From Atopobium sp. (GTDB lineage: Bacteria > Actinomycetota > Coriobacteriia > Coriobacteriales > Atopobiaceae): a DNA stretch of 19,415 bases. The stretch spans positions 1-19,415 of the forward strand of contig JABZHC010000016.1 of the NCBI GenBank assembly GCA_015259035.1, read 5' to 3'. Position 1 is the stretch's first letter. Each line of letters opens with the position of its first letter. Under the pieces are notes generated by a model that was not told the origin of the DNA, searched no databases, and worked only from the letters and a program-made list of their open reading frames with translations. Of this stretch, positions 1 through 7,031 are shown piece by piece. The position numbers and the translations under genes were made by a program.

Positions 1-1852
1 TCTGGGAATTGATGGTTAAAACAACGCTTGAACCAGCGGTATTAACACCTGCCATCGAGTACAGAGCGCTTCTCCAGTCGGAATGATCTGCGTGTCCGGT
101 GAGCGTCTCGTTCATGGAGGACTCGATACCTGCAGTTCCATACTGGGTAGAGATGTAGCCAACGGTGTGAGCGGCCATGCCGTCGTGTGGATAGTTGCGC
201 ACGTAGGTGCCGTCGTCTTGCTTGACGCTCTCTGCCAGGGTGACGCCGTCAGAAGTCATGATGGCGCCGCGCTGAACGTATGCACTCCTAGCAATGGTGT
301 GGTTGTTGGTAGGAAGCGCCTGAAGTCTAGGAGCGTCAATCACCATCAAGAAGGTCAAATTGCCGAGAAGGACGGTGAAGAAGAGGGTAAATACGGTAAC
401 CAAATTGGTCAGACGTTTTCCGAGAGCAACACGTCCCAGAACACCAGACTCTTCAGACTGCAGACCAAAGCCTCCACGGATGTGGCTGCCATGCAAAACG
501 GAAGAGGCGTGAGCTCCACCAGAAGAAATTTCGAGCCTCTGGGAGTCAAGCGTTTTCTTGCTTGGCTCAAGCTCTGTTTCGCGACCAGTTCCCTCGTCAC
601 CTGCTCTGAGCAGCAGGGCAACAATGATAAAGCTGGAAAGAAGAGAGCTGCCGCCCTGACTCATAAAAGGCAAGGTGACACCAGTTAGAGGCATGAGCTT
701 AGTAACGCCTGCAACGATGAGGAAGGTTTGGAACGCCAAAACGCTGGTAAGGCCAGCAGCCGCAAAAGCAGATGAATCGGACTTTGCGCGAGCAGCTGTT
801 GCAAGACCGCGCACAGTAAGGAGCAGGAACAGGGTAATAATTGCCGCTCCGCCAAAGAGTCCCAGCTCCTCAGCAATGGCCGAGAAAATAAAGTCAGACT
901 CAACAATAGGGATAAGCGTAGGCATTCCCTTATCAATTCCGGTGCCAGCAAGGCCTCCATCTGCGATGGAATAGAGGGACTGGACAATTTGGTAGCCGTC
1001 TCCAGCGGGATCTTTGAAGGGGTTAAGCCAAATGTTGACACGAGTCTGAACGTGACCAAAGAAGTGATAAAGCACCACGCCGCCAATGGCCAAGAGCGCA
1101 ATACTGACAAAAACGTAGCTTGCGCGACCTGTTGCTACATAGAGCATGATGACAAAGAACACGAAGAAGAGCAGAGCGCTACCAAGGTCGCGTTCAAAAA
1201 TAACAACAATCAGGCTGATGCCCCACATGACAAACAGAGGAAGCAGCATTTTGAAACGAGGAATGCGGAAAGGTCCAAAAGAACGCATGGAGACCGATAG
1301 GGCTTCTCGATTCAGTGCAAGATAAAATGCCAGGAAGAGCGTAATGGCAATCTTTGCAAGCTCGCCAGGCTGGAAGGTGAATGCGCCAAAAGAAATCCAG
1401 AGTTTTGCGCCGTAGCGGTCCTGGCCAATAACAATTGGCAGAAGAAGCAGTATGACGCCGAGAATACCAATGGAGTATTTGTAGCGTGCTAACGCGTCAA
1501 GATTTCTAATGACCGCTAGTACCACAATCATGACAACAACAGAGATAAAGAGCCAAATCGTTTGGTTGACTGCAAGATTTGGCGCAAGTCTGGTGACCAT
1601 GGTGATGCCAATTCCCGAGAGCACAAACACAATGGGGAGAATGGCGGGATCTGCTGCGGGAGCAAGGAACCTAATAGCAATGTGAGCCACGGTAAATGCT
1701 GCAAAGAGACCAATAGGAACGGCCATAGTCTCAAGGCTGAGCGTTGAGCGAGCAGTAATCATGTACATGGCGTACAGCAGAAATACAGGGATTGCTCCTA
1801 CAAATAGTAAGAAGAGCTCTGTATTACGCCTTAGTCCACCTGCTTTTTCCAT
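1..1852 (-). CDS. RodA/FtsW-PbpA fusion (SEDS polymerase fused to class B PBP), 3' part outside window
   Basis: Reading the minus strand from ATG at 1852, I find no stop down to position 2 (617 codons), so the frame leaves the window. Residues 1-415 are a complete SEDS glycosyltransferase that polymerises lipid II: about ten membrane helices, GAKLWISFGAFTFQPGELAK (149-168), FERDLGSALL (219-228), the loop motif WLNPFKDPAGDGYQ with the presumed catalytic Asp at 281, and TGVTLPFMSQGGSS near 390. Residues 416-478 are a polar, Gly/Ser/Glu-rich linker. Then comes one membrane helix (about 480-505) and a class B PBP pedestal start: YVQRGAIMTSDG (525-536), DDGTYVRNYPHDGMAAHTVG and GIESSMNETLTG, which resembles actinobacterial PbpA. 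The transpeptidase motifs (SxxK, SxN, KTG) would lie beyond the edge. The start is 2 nt after the phosphatase stop. In most actinobacteria rodA and pbpA are separate adjacent genes. I see no good internal start with an SD site for a separate PBP. Confidence 0.88.
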   Translation of the reverse strand, partial: MEKAGGLRRNTELFLLFVGAIPVFLLYAMYMITARSTLSLETMAVPIGLFAAFTVAHIAIRFLAPAADPAILPIVFVLSGIGITMVTRLAPNLAVNQTIWLFISVVVMIVVLAVIRNLDALARYKYSIGILGVILLLLPIVIGQDRYGAKLWISFGAFTFQPGELAKIAITLFLAFYLALNREALSVSMRSFGPFRIPRFKMLLPLFVMWGISLIVVIFERDLGSALLFFVFFVIMLYVATGRASYVFVSIALLAIGGVVLYHFFGHVQTRVNIWLNPFKDPAGDGYQIVQSLYSIADGGLAGTGIDKGMPTLIPIVESDFIFSAIAEELGLFGGAAIITLFLLLTVRGLATAARAKSDSSAFAAAGLTSVLAFQTFLIVAGVTKLMPLTGVTLPFMSQGGSSLLSSFIIVALLLRAGDEGTGRETELEPSKKTLDSQRLEISSGGAHASSVLHGSHIRGGFGLQSEESGVLGRVALGKRLTNLVTVFTLFFTVLLGNLTFLMVIDAPRLQALPTNNHTIARSAYVQRGAIMTSDGVTLAESVKQDDGTYVRNYPHDGMAAHTVGYISTQYGTAGIESSMNETLTGHADHSDWRSALYSMAGVNTAGSSVVLTINSQ

Positions 1853-1854
1853 TC

Positions 1855-3114
1855 CTACTCACCTCCCGAACTTGTTGTTGACGTTGTTGTTTCTGTTGTG
1901 GGTGTTCCGCCAGACTGAACGTCTTCTTTCTTTTTGACCGCTTTAGTGTTGGCGTCGTCAATCTGTTTGCGGTAATTCTCGACGGTGCTATGTGCTTCAT
2001 CCTCGTTCTTAACGCGGATTCCTTCGGCTAGCGAGTCTTGAACTGCGTCAGGCAAATCTTTTATTTCAATCGACGTAGTTTCAACAAGCGTAGACATGTT
2101 TATGCCGGCAATTGTTGTAGGAATACCTCGATAAACGCCAACGGTAGTTCCGTTAATTCCTAAGTACCACTCGCTGCTTACAAACAGGAAGAACACCGCA
2201 ACAGTGGCTGCAAAGAGCGCAAGGAACGAGACAAACGTGGCAATGACGCCACGAGTAAGGTGTTTTCTGGTTTGATCGGCTATGCCGTCGTCCAAGACAT
2301 CGATGACAATAACGGTAATGTTGTCTGAGCCGCCATAGGTAAGAGCTGCGGAAACAAGGTTATCGGCAGCCTTTTGCGGCGTGACGTTAGAGACAGCAAT
2401 GGCTTCAATTTCATCGTCGGGCACCATGCCAGAGAGGCCATCGGAGCACAAGATGATGCGGTCGCCATCAGATACTTCAAGCGAGAAATGATCTGCGTAC
2501 ATGTCTGGATCAGAACCAAGAGCTCGCGTAACTACCGAGCGAGAAGGGTGCGTGCGAGCCTCATCAGCGGTAATCTGACCAGAATCAATGAGCTCCTCAA
2601 CATAGCTGTGATCATGAGTAATGCGGACCAGCGTGCCATGATGGAGCAGGTAAATGCGAGAGTCACCAACATGAGCAACGGCCATCTGATTGCCCTCAAT
2701 GAGGACAGCAGAGGCAGTGGAGCCCATGCCAGGTTTGCCAATACCCTTTGCAGGAGCATCAATAACTTCCTGGTTAGCAGCCTCAATTGCAGCGCCAAGA
2801 CGGACATCGTCTGCGGTACTTGGTGCCTGTTCGGCAATAACCTTAACAGCAATGGAGCTTGCTACCTCACCGGCGGCGTGACCTCCCATACCATCGCAGA
2901 TGGCAAAAAGGGGAGTGCGCAAAAGGAACGAGTCCTCGTTATGCTCGCGAACTAATCCCACGTCAGAGCGGGCGCCCCAAGAAATAAAGGTGTTAGAGCC
3001 AGAAACTGCCTCTGCGTCACAGCGACCATCAAGTGGCAGCTCACAACGACCAGGAGCACTCACGGGCTCTTGTGTAGGTGTATCAGAAATATGTGTTGTA
3101 TCAGAAGAAACCAT
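1855..3114 (-). CDS. pstP: PstP-type membrane-anchored PP2C Ser/Thr phosphatase
   Basis: This is a metal-dependent phosphatase that reverses Hanks-kinase phosphorylation at the membrane. The PPM/PP2C domain (about 44-272) carries the metal-binding acids: REHNEDSF (D61), CDGMGGHAAGE (D74), GMGSTA, VAHVGDSRIY (D151), CSDGLSGM (D225) and GGSDNIT (D264). One membrane helix follows at about 288-312, then an outside domain of about 75 residues and a Lys-, then Thr/Ser-rich tail. I chose ATG at 3114 (419 aa), 7 nt after the fhaB stop and preceded by AGAGG. A GTG at 3138 would add 8 residues and overlap fhaB, which is less likely. The N-terminus before the domain is a polar stretch of about 43 residues with two Cys. 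Its place between fhaB and rodA matches the actinobacterial pstP locus. Confidence 0.92.
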   Translation of the reverse strand: MVSSDTTHISDTPTQEPVSAPGRCELPLDGRCDAEAVSGSNTFISWGARSDVGLVREHNEDSFLLRTPLFAICDGMGGHAAGEVASSIAVKVIAEQAPSTADDVRLGAAIEAANQEVIDAPAKGIGKPGMGSTASAVLIEGNQMAVAHVGDSRIYLLHHGTLVRITHDHSYVEELIDSGQITADEARTHPSRSVVTRALGSDPDMYADHFSLEVSDGDRIILCSDGLSGMVPDDEIEAIAVSNVTPQKAADNLVSAALTYGGSDNITVIVIDVLDDGIADQTRKHLTRGVIATFVSFLALFAATVAVFFLFVSSEWYLGINGTTVGVYRGIPTTIAGINMSTLVETTSIEIKDLPDAVQDSLAEGIRVKNEDEAHSTVENYRKQIDDANTKAVKKKEDVQSGGTPTTETTTSTTSSGGE

Positions 3115-3121
3115 GAGCCTC

Positions 3122-3535
3122 TTATCGACGTCCAACACGCATAATCACATCGCCGACCTGGACTTCGTCTGTGTCGCGAAGGGTAACAGGCTGCTCGATG
3201 ATGTGACCATTAACCATGGTTCCGTTTGTGGATCCAAGGTCTTCAAGTACCAGAGCAGGGCCCTGGATAGTAAAGCGGGCGTGTGAAGCAGAAACGTAAG
3301 GTTCGTCAATCACAATGTCAGACGAAGGAGAACGTCCAATAACAACAGGACCCAAGATGTCTACGTGAAGACCACGTAAGGACTTGACGCCCTTCTCGAC
3401 ATCAACGGACCAAATAGCTCCGTCTTTGCGCTGACCGCGGACAAGACCAATGCCCGTGCGCATGACCGAGAACAGGAAGATGTACAACAGGACAACAAGC
3501 AGAACACGTCCTGCAAAGAGAATCAAATCAATCAT
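3122..3535 (-). CDS. fhaB: FhaB-like membrane-anchored FHA-domain protein
   Basis: This 137-aa protein has an N-terminal membrane helix (about 4-25), a short basic cytoplasmic linker, and a C-terminal FHA domain (about 56-135) that binds phosphothreonine peptides. The FHA signature is visible: VVIGRSPSSDIVI (G67, R68), VSASHA (S84, H85) and GSTNGTMVNG (N104, N109). In actinobacteria FhaB (FipA) is a substrate and reader of the PknA/PknB kinases and links them to division and cell wall synthesis. Its ATG shares one base with the fhaA stop (TAATG), a sign of translational coupling. It is short like its homologues, with no truncation. Family and locus are clear; the binding partners are not visible from sequence. 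Confidence 0.92.
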   Translation of the reverse strand: MIDLILFAGRVLLVVLLYIFLFSVMRTGIGLVRGQRKDGAIWSVDVEKGVKSLRGLHVDILGPVVIGRSPSSDIVIDEPYVSASHARFTIQGPALVLEDLGSTNGTMVNGHIIEQPVTLRDTDEVQVGDVIMRVGRR

Positions 3536-4659
3536 TAGTTCTCCCGGAACTGAAGGTCCATAAGACCAATGGTAATGAGGTCTCCGTCGCGCAGAATTAC
3601 CTCATCTACGTCGATATCGTTGACAAGCGTTCCGTTAGTGGAGTGCAAATCAGCAATGTGCCAATCGTGACCGTCATAGGTCATCTCGGCGTGACGTCTT
3701 GAAACGTTAGGATCGCGCAAAACAACGTCTGCCTGAGAGCGCTCGCGACCAATAATGGCACGAGGAGCCTCAACGCGATACGAACGACCGCTCTGGCGAT
3801 CAATTAAAATGCAGGTAGCGTCCATGTTTGCGCGTGGCGTGCCTTGCAGATTGCGAGAAGAACGACCGCCCGCGCCGTTTAACTGGGCATCAAGGGAAGG
3901 CGTGATACGACGCTGAGTCATAGGAACAGGAGCTGCTGTTGGGATAGCTCCGTTTACGGGCAGGTCTGGAAGTCCGTTTGAGCTAGGAAGAACAGGCATA
4001 GGAGTGGACTCAGCTGCGGAAACAACAGGAATTGCGCCTTGAGCCTCAACAAAGTCTGGTGGCATTACCGCAAGACCGGCGTCTGTACCAGCAAGATCTC
4101 CCAAAACCTCTGGCGTTGCATTATCTGCAGAAACAGGGCGAACTACAGACAGAGGATCTGGCTCTGGCTGTGGTTCTGGCTGAACAGCAGCGCGGGAATT
4201 GTGCTGCTGAGGTATTTGAGCTGCAGCTCCTCCAACACTGGAGTTTCCACCCAAGAAAGCACGCTCTTCATTGCGTAGCTGGTCAAGCGTATTGCCGTCA
4301 ACGTTTTCTGCAAAGACAGCAAATTTTCCAGGCCTCAGAGATGGGTCAACCATAAAACGAACAAGCGGCTGACCAACAAATACATAATCTTTTTGCTGAG
4401 CCTGAGCAGCCACAAAGTCAGAAACCTCTGCAGTTAGATCAGCATAAAGAGGACGCATCAGTGAATCGTCTTGAGGAGCAACTAAAACGGTATATAGGGC
4501 AGGCGCAGTGTCTACACCATCAATCTCATACGTCTCACGTTCCATCTCTTTAGCTGCGCGTTTGGCAAGCTTCTTAAAAGAGAAAGGCTCTGCGTATCCC
4601 TGAGGTGCGGCACCAAAGACCGAACCAATACGGTTTTCAAAGTCACTAAGAAAGCTCAT
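3535..4659 (-). CDS. fhaA: FhaA-like protein: DUF3662 domain plus FHA domain
   Basis: This 374-aa protein has an N-terminal FhaA_N/DUF3662 domain (about 1-120; starts MSFLSDFENRIGSVFG, includes LYTVLVAPQDD) and a C-terminal FHA domain (about 282-374) with AIIGRERSQADVVL (G304, R305), NVSRRHAEM (S320, R322, H323) and HSTNGTLVN (N342). Between them lies a 160-residue Pro/Gln/Glu/Ala-rich low-complexity linker with no recognisable fold. In mycobacteria FhaA reads a phosphorylated pseudokinase-type partner and tempers peptidoglycan synthesis; a similar scaffold role in the cytoplasm is inferred here. ATG at 4659 lies inside the end of the kinase gene (14-nt overlap) and is preceded by GAGGAA at a spacing of 5. 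The gene is part of the kinase-fha-pstP-rodA operon. Confidence 0.92.
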   Translation of the reverse strand: MSFLSDFENRIGSVFGAAPQGYAEPFSFKKLAKRAAKEMERETYEIDGVDTAPALYTVLVAPQDDSLMRPLYADLTAEVSDFVAAQAQQKDYVFVGQPLVRFMVDPSLRPGKFAVFAENVDGNTLDQLRNEERAFLGGNSSVGGAAAQIPQQHNSRAAVQPEPQPEPDPLSVVRPVSADNATPEVLGDLAGTDAGLAVMPPDFVEAQGAIPVVSAAESTPMPVLPSSNGLPDLPVNGAIPTAAPVPMTQRRITPSLDAQLNGAGGRSSRNLQGTPRANMDATCILIDRQSGRSYRVEAPRAIIGRERSQADVVLRDPNVSRRHAEMTYDGHDWHIADLHSTNGTLVNDIDVDEVILRDGDLITIGLMDLQFREN

Positions 4660-6442
4660 CTAATTCCTCGCCTTCCTGATCCGCGTCAAGTGGACCTATC
4701 AGGACAATTGCAATACATACAAGTACACATAAGAATACCGTAATTAATACAGAAACTATACTTTCAACTACCCAAAAATTGGGATTCTCCATCCAAGCTG
4801 CCCATATAAAGCCGCTTGAAAGCAATATGGCGCAGACAATTTGTCCAAAAACCATCCATCCGCGACGTCTTTTCTGGCTTATAAGCGAGCCTAAAAGAGC
4901 AGAAAGAGAGCATGCTCCAAAGCGAATCCAGAAAGGAAATCCTGAGGCCAGTGAGGTGTAGTCATAGGCAAGAGGAGTTGCCGCAAAGCCCAAAGATACG
5001 CCTCTTGCAAACAGTATTCCAAAAAGATAGCTAAAAGCTCCTGTTAAAACTGCAGGTAGCGGACGCATAGTAGCGGAGACAAGCGCTGGTGCTGAAATAG
5101 GAGCAGGTAATAAAGCTCCTAATAAGCAGTTGATGCTGCTAAATTTTGAGACTCTTCCCGCAAACGCCCACCAGATAACGCTTACTAAGGTTACAAGCGT
5201 TGCAAACGGGAATGAAGTGCTGGTAGGGCTAATGCTTGCCAGAGCATATACCGCGCATGCAATGACAAGCGCAGAACCCAACGGAGTCCAAAGAGCAGCT
5301 GCCGCAGCTCCTACAAGAGAGCCCACCACAATAAACGTGAGCGATTCTGGAGCAATAAGCTGGAACAACTGGGCGAGAAGAACGCCGGAGACCAGGGCTG
5401 ATACGCCACGCACGGCAGCCGAGGGCAGCCAGGGGAAGCGGATTGAGAGTGGAAGATGCTTGACGTCCCAGGTCTCGGTTTCCTCTTCTTCTGACTGTTC
5501 CACCAGGGATTTGAGGCTTTTCTCGCCCTGTTTTTCACTGCCAAGAGGGGTCACAATTTCTTGCGCAAACTCTAAGACGCTTCCCTGTCTCATCGATGGT
5601 TCAGGGGAAAGTGCCTGCGTCAGAGCGGCATCTACAGCAAAGGGAACCTCGGGATCTTGTTTGAGCAGAGGAATTTTTGGGCCCTTGTAGATGTGATCAA
5701 GGGATTCTTTAGCTGTTCTGCCCGCAAATACATTGACGCCCGTTAGCGCCTGCCTCAGAACAACAGCAAGCGAGAAAATATCAGCACGCTCGTCAACAAG
5801 CATACCCTCAACCTGTTCAGGAGGCATGTAGCCTACCGTACCTCCGCGAGCACCACCATAACCAGCAGCTGAGGCAAGTGTTGCCATACCAAAGTCGGCA
5901 AGTTTTACCGTACCCTGGCGGTCAATCATGATATTTGTTGGCTTGATGTCCAGATGGAGTACGCCGTTTTCATGGGCATATTGAAGCGCCTTTGCAAGTG
6001 AAGACACCATGTGAGCTGCTTCGGCATAGGTGAGGTAGCCACCCTCAACGCGAGCCAAGAGCTCCGATAAATTAAGGCCATCAACAAACTCCATGACCAG
6101 ATAGGCGTAATCGCCCTCAATCTCAAAGTCATGAACGGTCACAATGTTGGGGTGCGCCAGCAAACAGGCAGTTCTTGCCTCTGAAAGAGCCTCATCAACA
6201 GTAGAAGCAAGCACACCAGGCGTCTCGGAAGCACCTAAAAGTGGCATACGCTTGATAGCTACGCGCCTCTGCAAACGAGTATCCCAGCAGGTACAAACGG
6301 TGCCAAAGCCTCCGTTACCTCTGCGAGCAAGAACGCGATATCGGTCCAGCAAAATTTCTGGCTCAGCCGCAGGTGATGCCTGCTGAGCAGAAGGTGAATG
6401 TAGATATGTAGTCTGCGTGGTCTGTGACCGCGAGTCACTCAC
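4646..6442 (-). CDS. Hanks-type Ser/Thr protein kinase with multi-pass membrane C-terminus, no PASTA repeats
   Basis: The kinase domain (about 32-305) has the glycine loop RRGNGGFGTVC (42-47), the ATP-binding Lys in VAIKRM (K64), an alpha-C Glu (E88), the catalytic loop VLHLDIKPTNIMI (D165, K167, N170), ADFGMA (D183) and GTVGYMPPEQ. The usual HRD Arg is Leu (HLD), making this a non-RD kinase. After a polar segment the rest (about 335-590) is eight or nine hydrophobic helices ending in an acidic tail (DADQEGEELDELS). There are no PASTA repeats, so it does not sense muropeptides in the PknB/Stk1 manner. I chose the GTG start at 6442 because a perfect AGGAGG (6448-6453) lies 5 nt upstream. It heads the operon and probably phosphorylates FhaA, FhaB or the RodA-PbpA fusion. 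Confidence 0.92.
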   Translation of the reverse strand: MSDSRSQTTQTTYLHSPSAQQASPAAEPEILLDRYRVLARRGNGGFGTVCTCWDTRLQRRVAIKRMPLLGASETPGVLASTVDEALSEARTACLLAHPNIVTVHDFEIEGDYAYLVMEFVDGLNLSELLARVEGGYLTYAEAAHMVSSLAKALQYAHENGVLHLDIKPTNIMIDRQGTVKLADFGMATLASAAGYGGARGGTVGYMPPEQVEGMLVDERADIFSLAVVLRQALTGVNVFAGRTAKESLDHIYKGPKIPLLKQDPEVPFAVDAALTQALSPEPSMRQGSVLEFAQEIVTPLGSEKQGEKSLKSLVEQSEEEETETWDVKHLPLSIRFPWLPSAAVRGVSALVSGVLLAQLFQLIAPESLTFIVVGSLVGAAAAALWTPLGSALVIACAVYALASISPTSTSFPFATLVTLVSVIWWAFAGRVSKFSSINCLLGALLPAPISAPALVSATMRPLPAVLTGAFSYLFGILFARGVSLGFAATPLAYDYTSLASGFPFWIRFGACSLSALLGSLISQKRRRGWMVFGQIVCAILLSSGFIWAAWMENPNFWVVESIVSVLITVFLCVLVCIAIVLIGPLDADQEGEELDELS

Positions 6443-6575
6443 GGCAACCTCCTGTGTTTAAAGTGTGTTTGTCGGCCGTGACTGTCTATATTCTACCGCT
6501 GAAAAGAATTTTCTTATATATCTATTGTTTTTCCATTAGAAGAAAACAAAATGTTGTAGTATTATTCCCTAGCAC
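6443..6575. promoter_or_regulatory. Divergent intergenic region between kinase operon and tRNA-Leu
   Basis: This AT-rich 133-nt spacer must hold the promoter of the minus-strand kinase operon and that of the plus-strand tRNA. A TATTAT at 6560-6565 is a plausible -10 box for the tRNA (predicted start near 6572), but I find no good -35 box at the right distance. On the minus strand there are several A/T-rich hexamers (for example TAGAAT) but no clear pair. The only firm element is the AGGAGG at 6448-6453 that fixes the kinase start. Confidence 0.4.
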
Positions 6576-6662
6576 GCGGGTGTGGCGGAATTGGCAGACG
6601 CGTACGGTTCAGGTCCGTATGAACGCAAGTTCATGGGGGTTCAAGTCCCTTCGCCCGCACCA
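6576..6662 (+). tRNA. tRNA-Leu (anticodon CAG)
   Basis: The acceptor stem GCGGGTG (6576-6582) pairs with CGCCCGC (6652-6658, one G-U), followed by discriminator A and an encoded CCA (6660-6662). The anticodon arm TACGG-TTCAGGT-CCGTA gives anticodon CAG, reading CUG leucine codons. There is the long variable arm expected for a class II tRNA (TGAAC...GTTCA), and a T arm with GGTTCAAGT. A terminator follows directly. I saw no missing stem or unusual anticodon loop. Confidence 0.97.
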
Positions 6663-6671
6663 TTTGCATTT

Positions 6672-6697
6672 AAAAAGCCCCTTTACGGGGCTTTTTT
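6672..6697. terminator. Bidirectional intrinsic terminator between tRNA-Leu and the small membrane-protein gene
   Basis: Stem GCCCC/GGGGC (6677-6681 with 6687-6691) is flanked by a run of five A on the left and six T on the right, so it works as a rho-independent terminator in both directions. It ends the plus-strand tRNA-Leu and the minus-strand gene whose stop lies at 6703. Confidence 0.9.
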
Positions 6698-6702
6698 GTT
6701 AC

Positions 6703-6921
6703 CTATTTGTTATCTGATTCAAAGTCAGACCAACCCTCTTGGTCGTCGCCAAAGAGATCCCAGTCGTCCTCAGTCTTTTTATGATTGAAATACATCTTTT
6801 TGGTTTTGCGCTCCAGCACAAAGGAAATAACCAAAAAGAGCAAAATTCCACCAAGTACGAGGAACAACACACCGGTTTTATCGCCAAAAAGCCAGCCGAC
6901 AAATGAGTTAATTGCGTCCAT
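6703..6921 (-). CDS. Small single-pass membrane protein with acidic tail, unknown function
   Basis: I do not recognise this 72-aa protein. It has a short amphipathic start (MDAINSFVGWLFGDKTG), one strong membrane helix (about 17-36, rich in Leu, Val, Ile, Phe), a basic patch (ERKTKKMYFNHKK) right after it, and an acidic, aromatic C-terminus (DDWDLFGDDQEGWSDFESD). The positive-inside rule puts the tail in the cytoplasm. Support for a real gene: ATG preceded by GGAG at a spacing of 7, a terminator just downstream, and a composition unlike a chance frame. An overlapping frame (6699-6902) lacks these features. It is divergent from serS and probably a single-gene unit. Confidence 0.7.
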   Translation of the reverse strand: MDAINSFVGWLFGDKTGVLFLVLGGILLFLVISFVLERKTKKMYFNHKKTEDDWDLFGDDQEGWSDFESDNK

Positions 6922-6962
6922 AATCTAGCTCCAGAACATGTGAAGGGTTAAGAATCTGAATA

Positions 6963-6976
6963 CAAGTATATACTTG
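6963..6976. promoter_or_regulatory. 14-bp perfect palindrome between the small membrane-protein gene and serS
   Basis: CAAGTATATACTTG is its own reverse complement. It lies in the 110-nt spacer between two divergent genes and contains TATACT on both strands, so it could be an operator that overlaps -10 boxes of one or both promoters. Which protein would bind it cannot be told from this sequence, and a chance AT-rich palindrome is possible. Confidence 0.4.
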
Positions 6977-7031
6977 GTAAGCTATAAGAAAAAATGCACT
7001 GCTAAAAAGTGTTGATTCAAGGAGAAGCTGC

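Noticed and set aside
83..688. Plus-strand frame of 201 codons opposite the RodA-PbpA fusion
   Set aside because: The opposite strand encodes clear SEDS and PBP motifs in one frame; this one has no SD site or recognisable content.
6922..7031. T-box leader of serS
   Set aside because: The leader is only about 110 nt and divergent; no specifier stem, T-box sequence or antiterminator/terminator pair is present.
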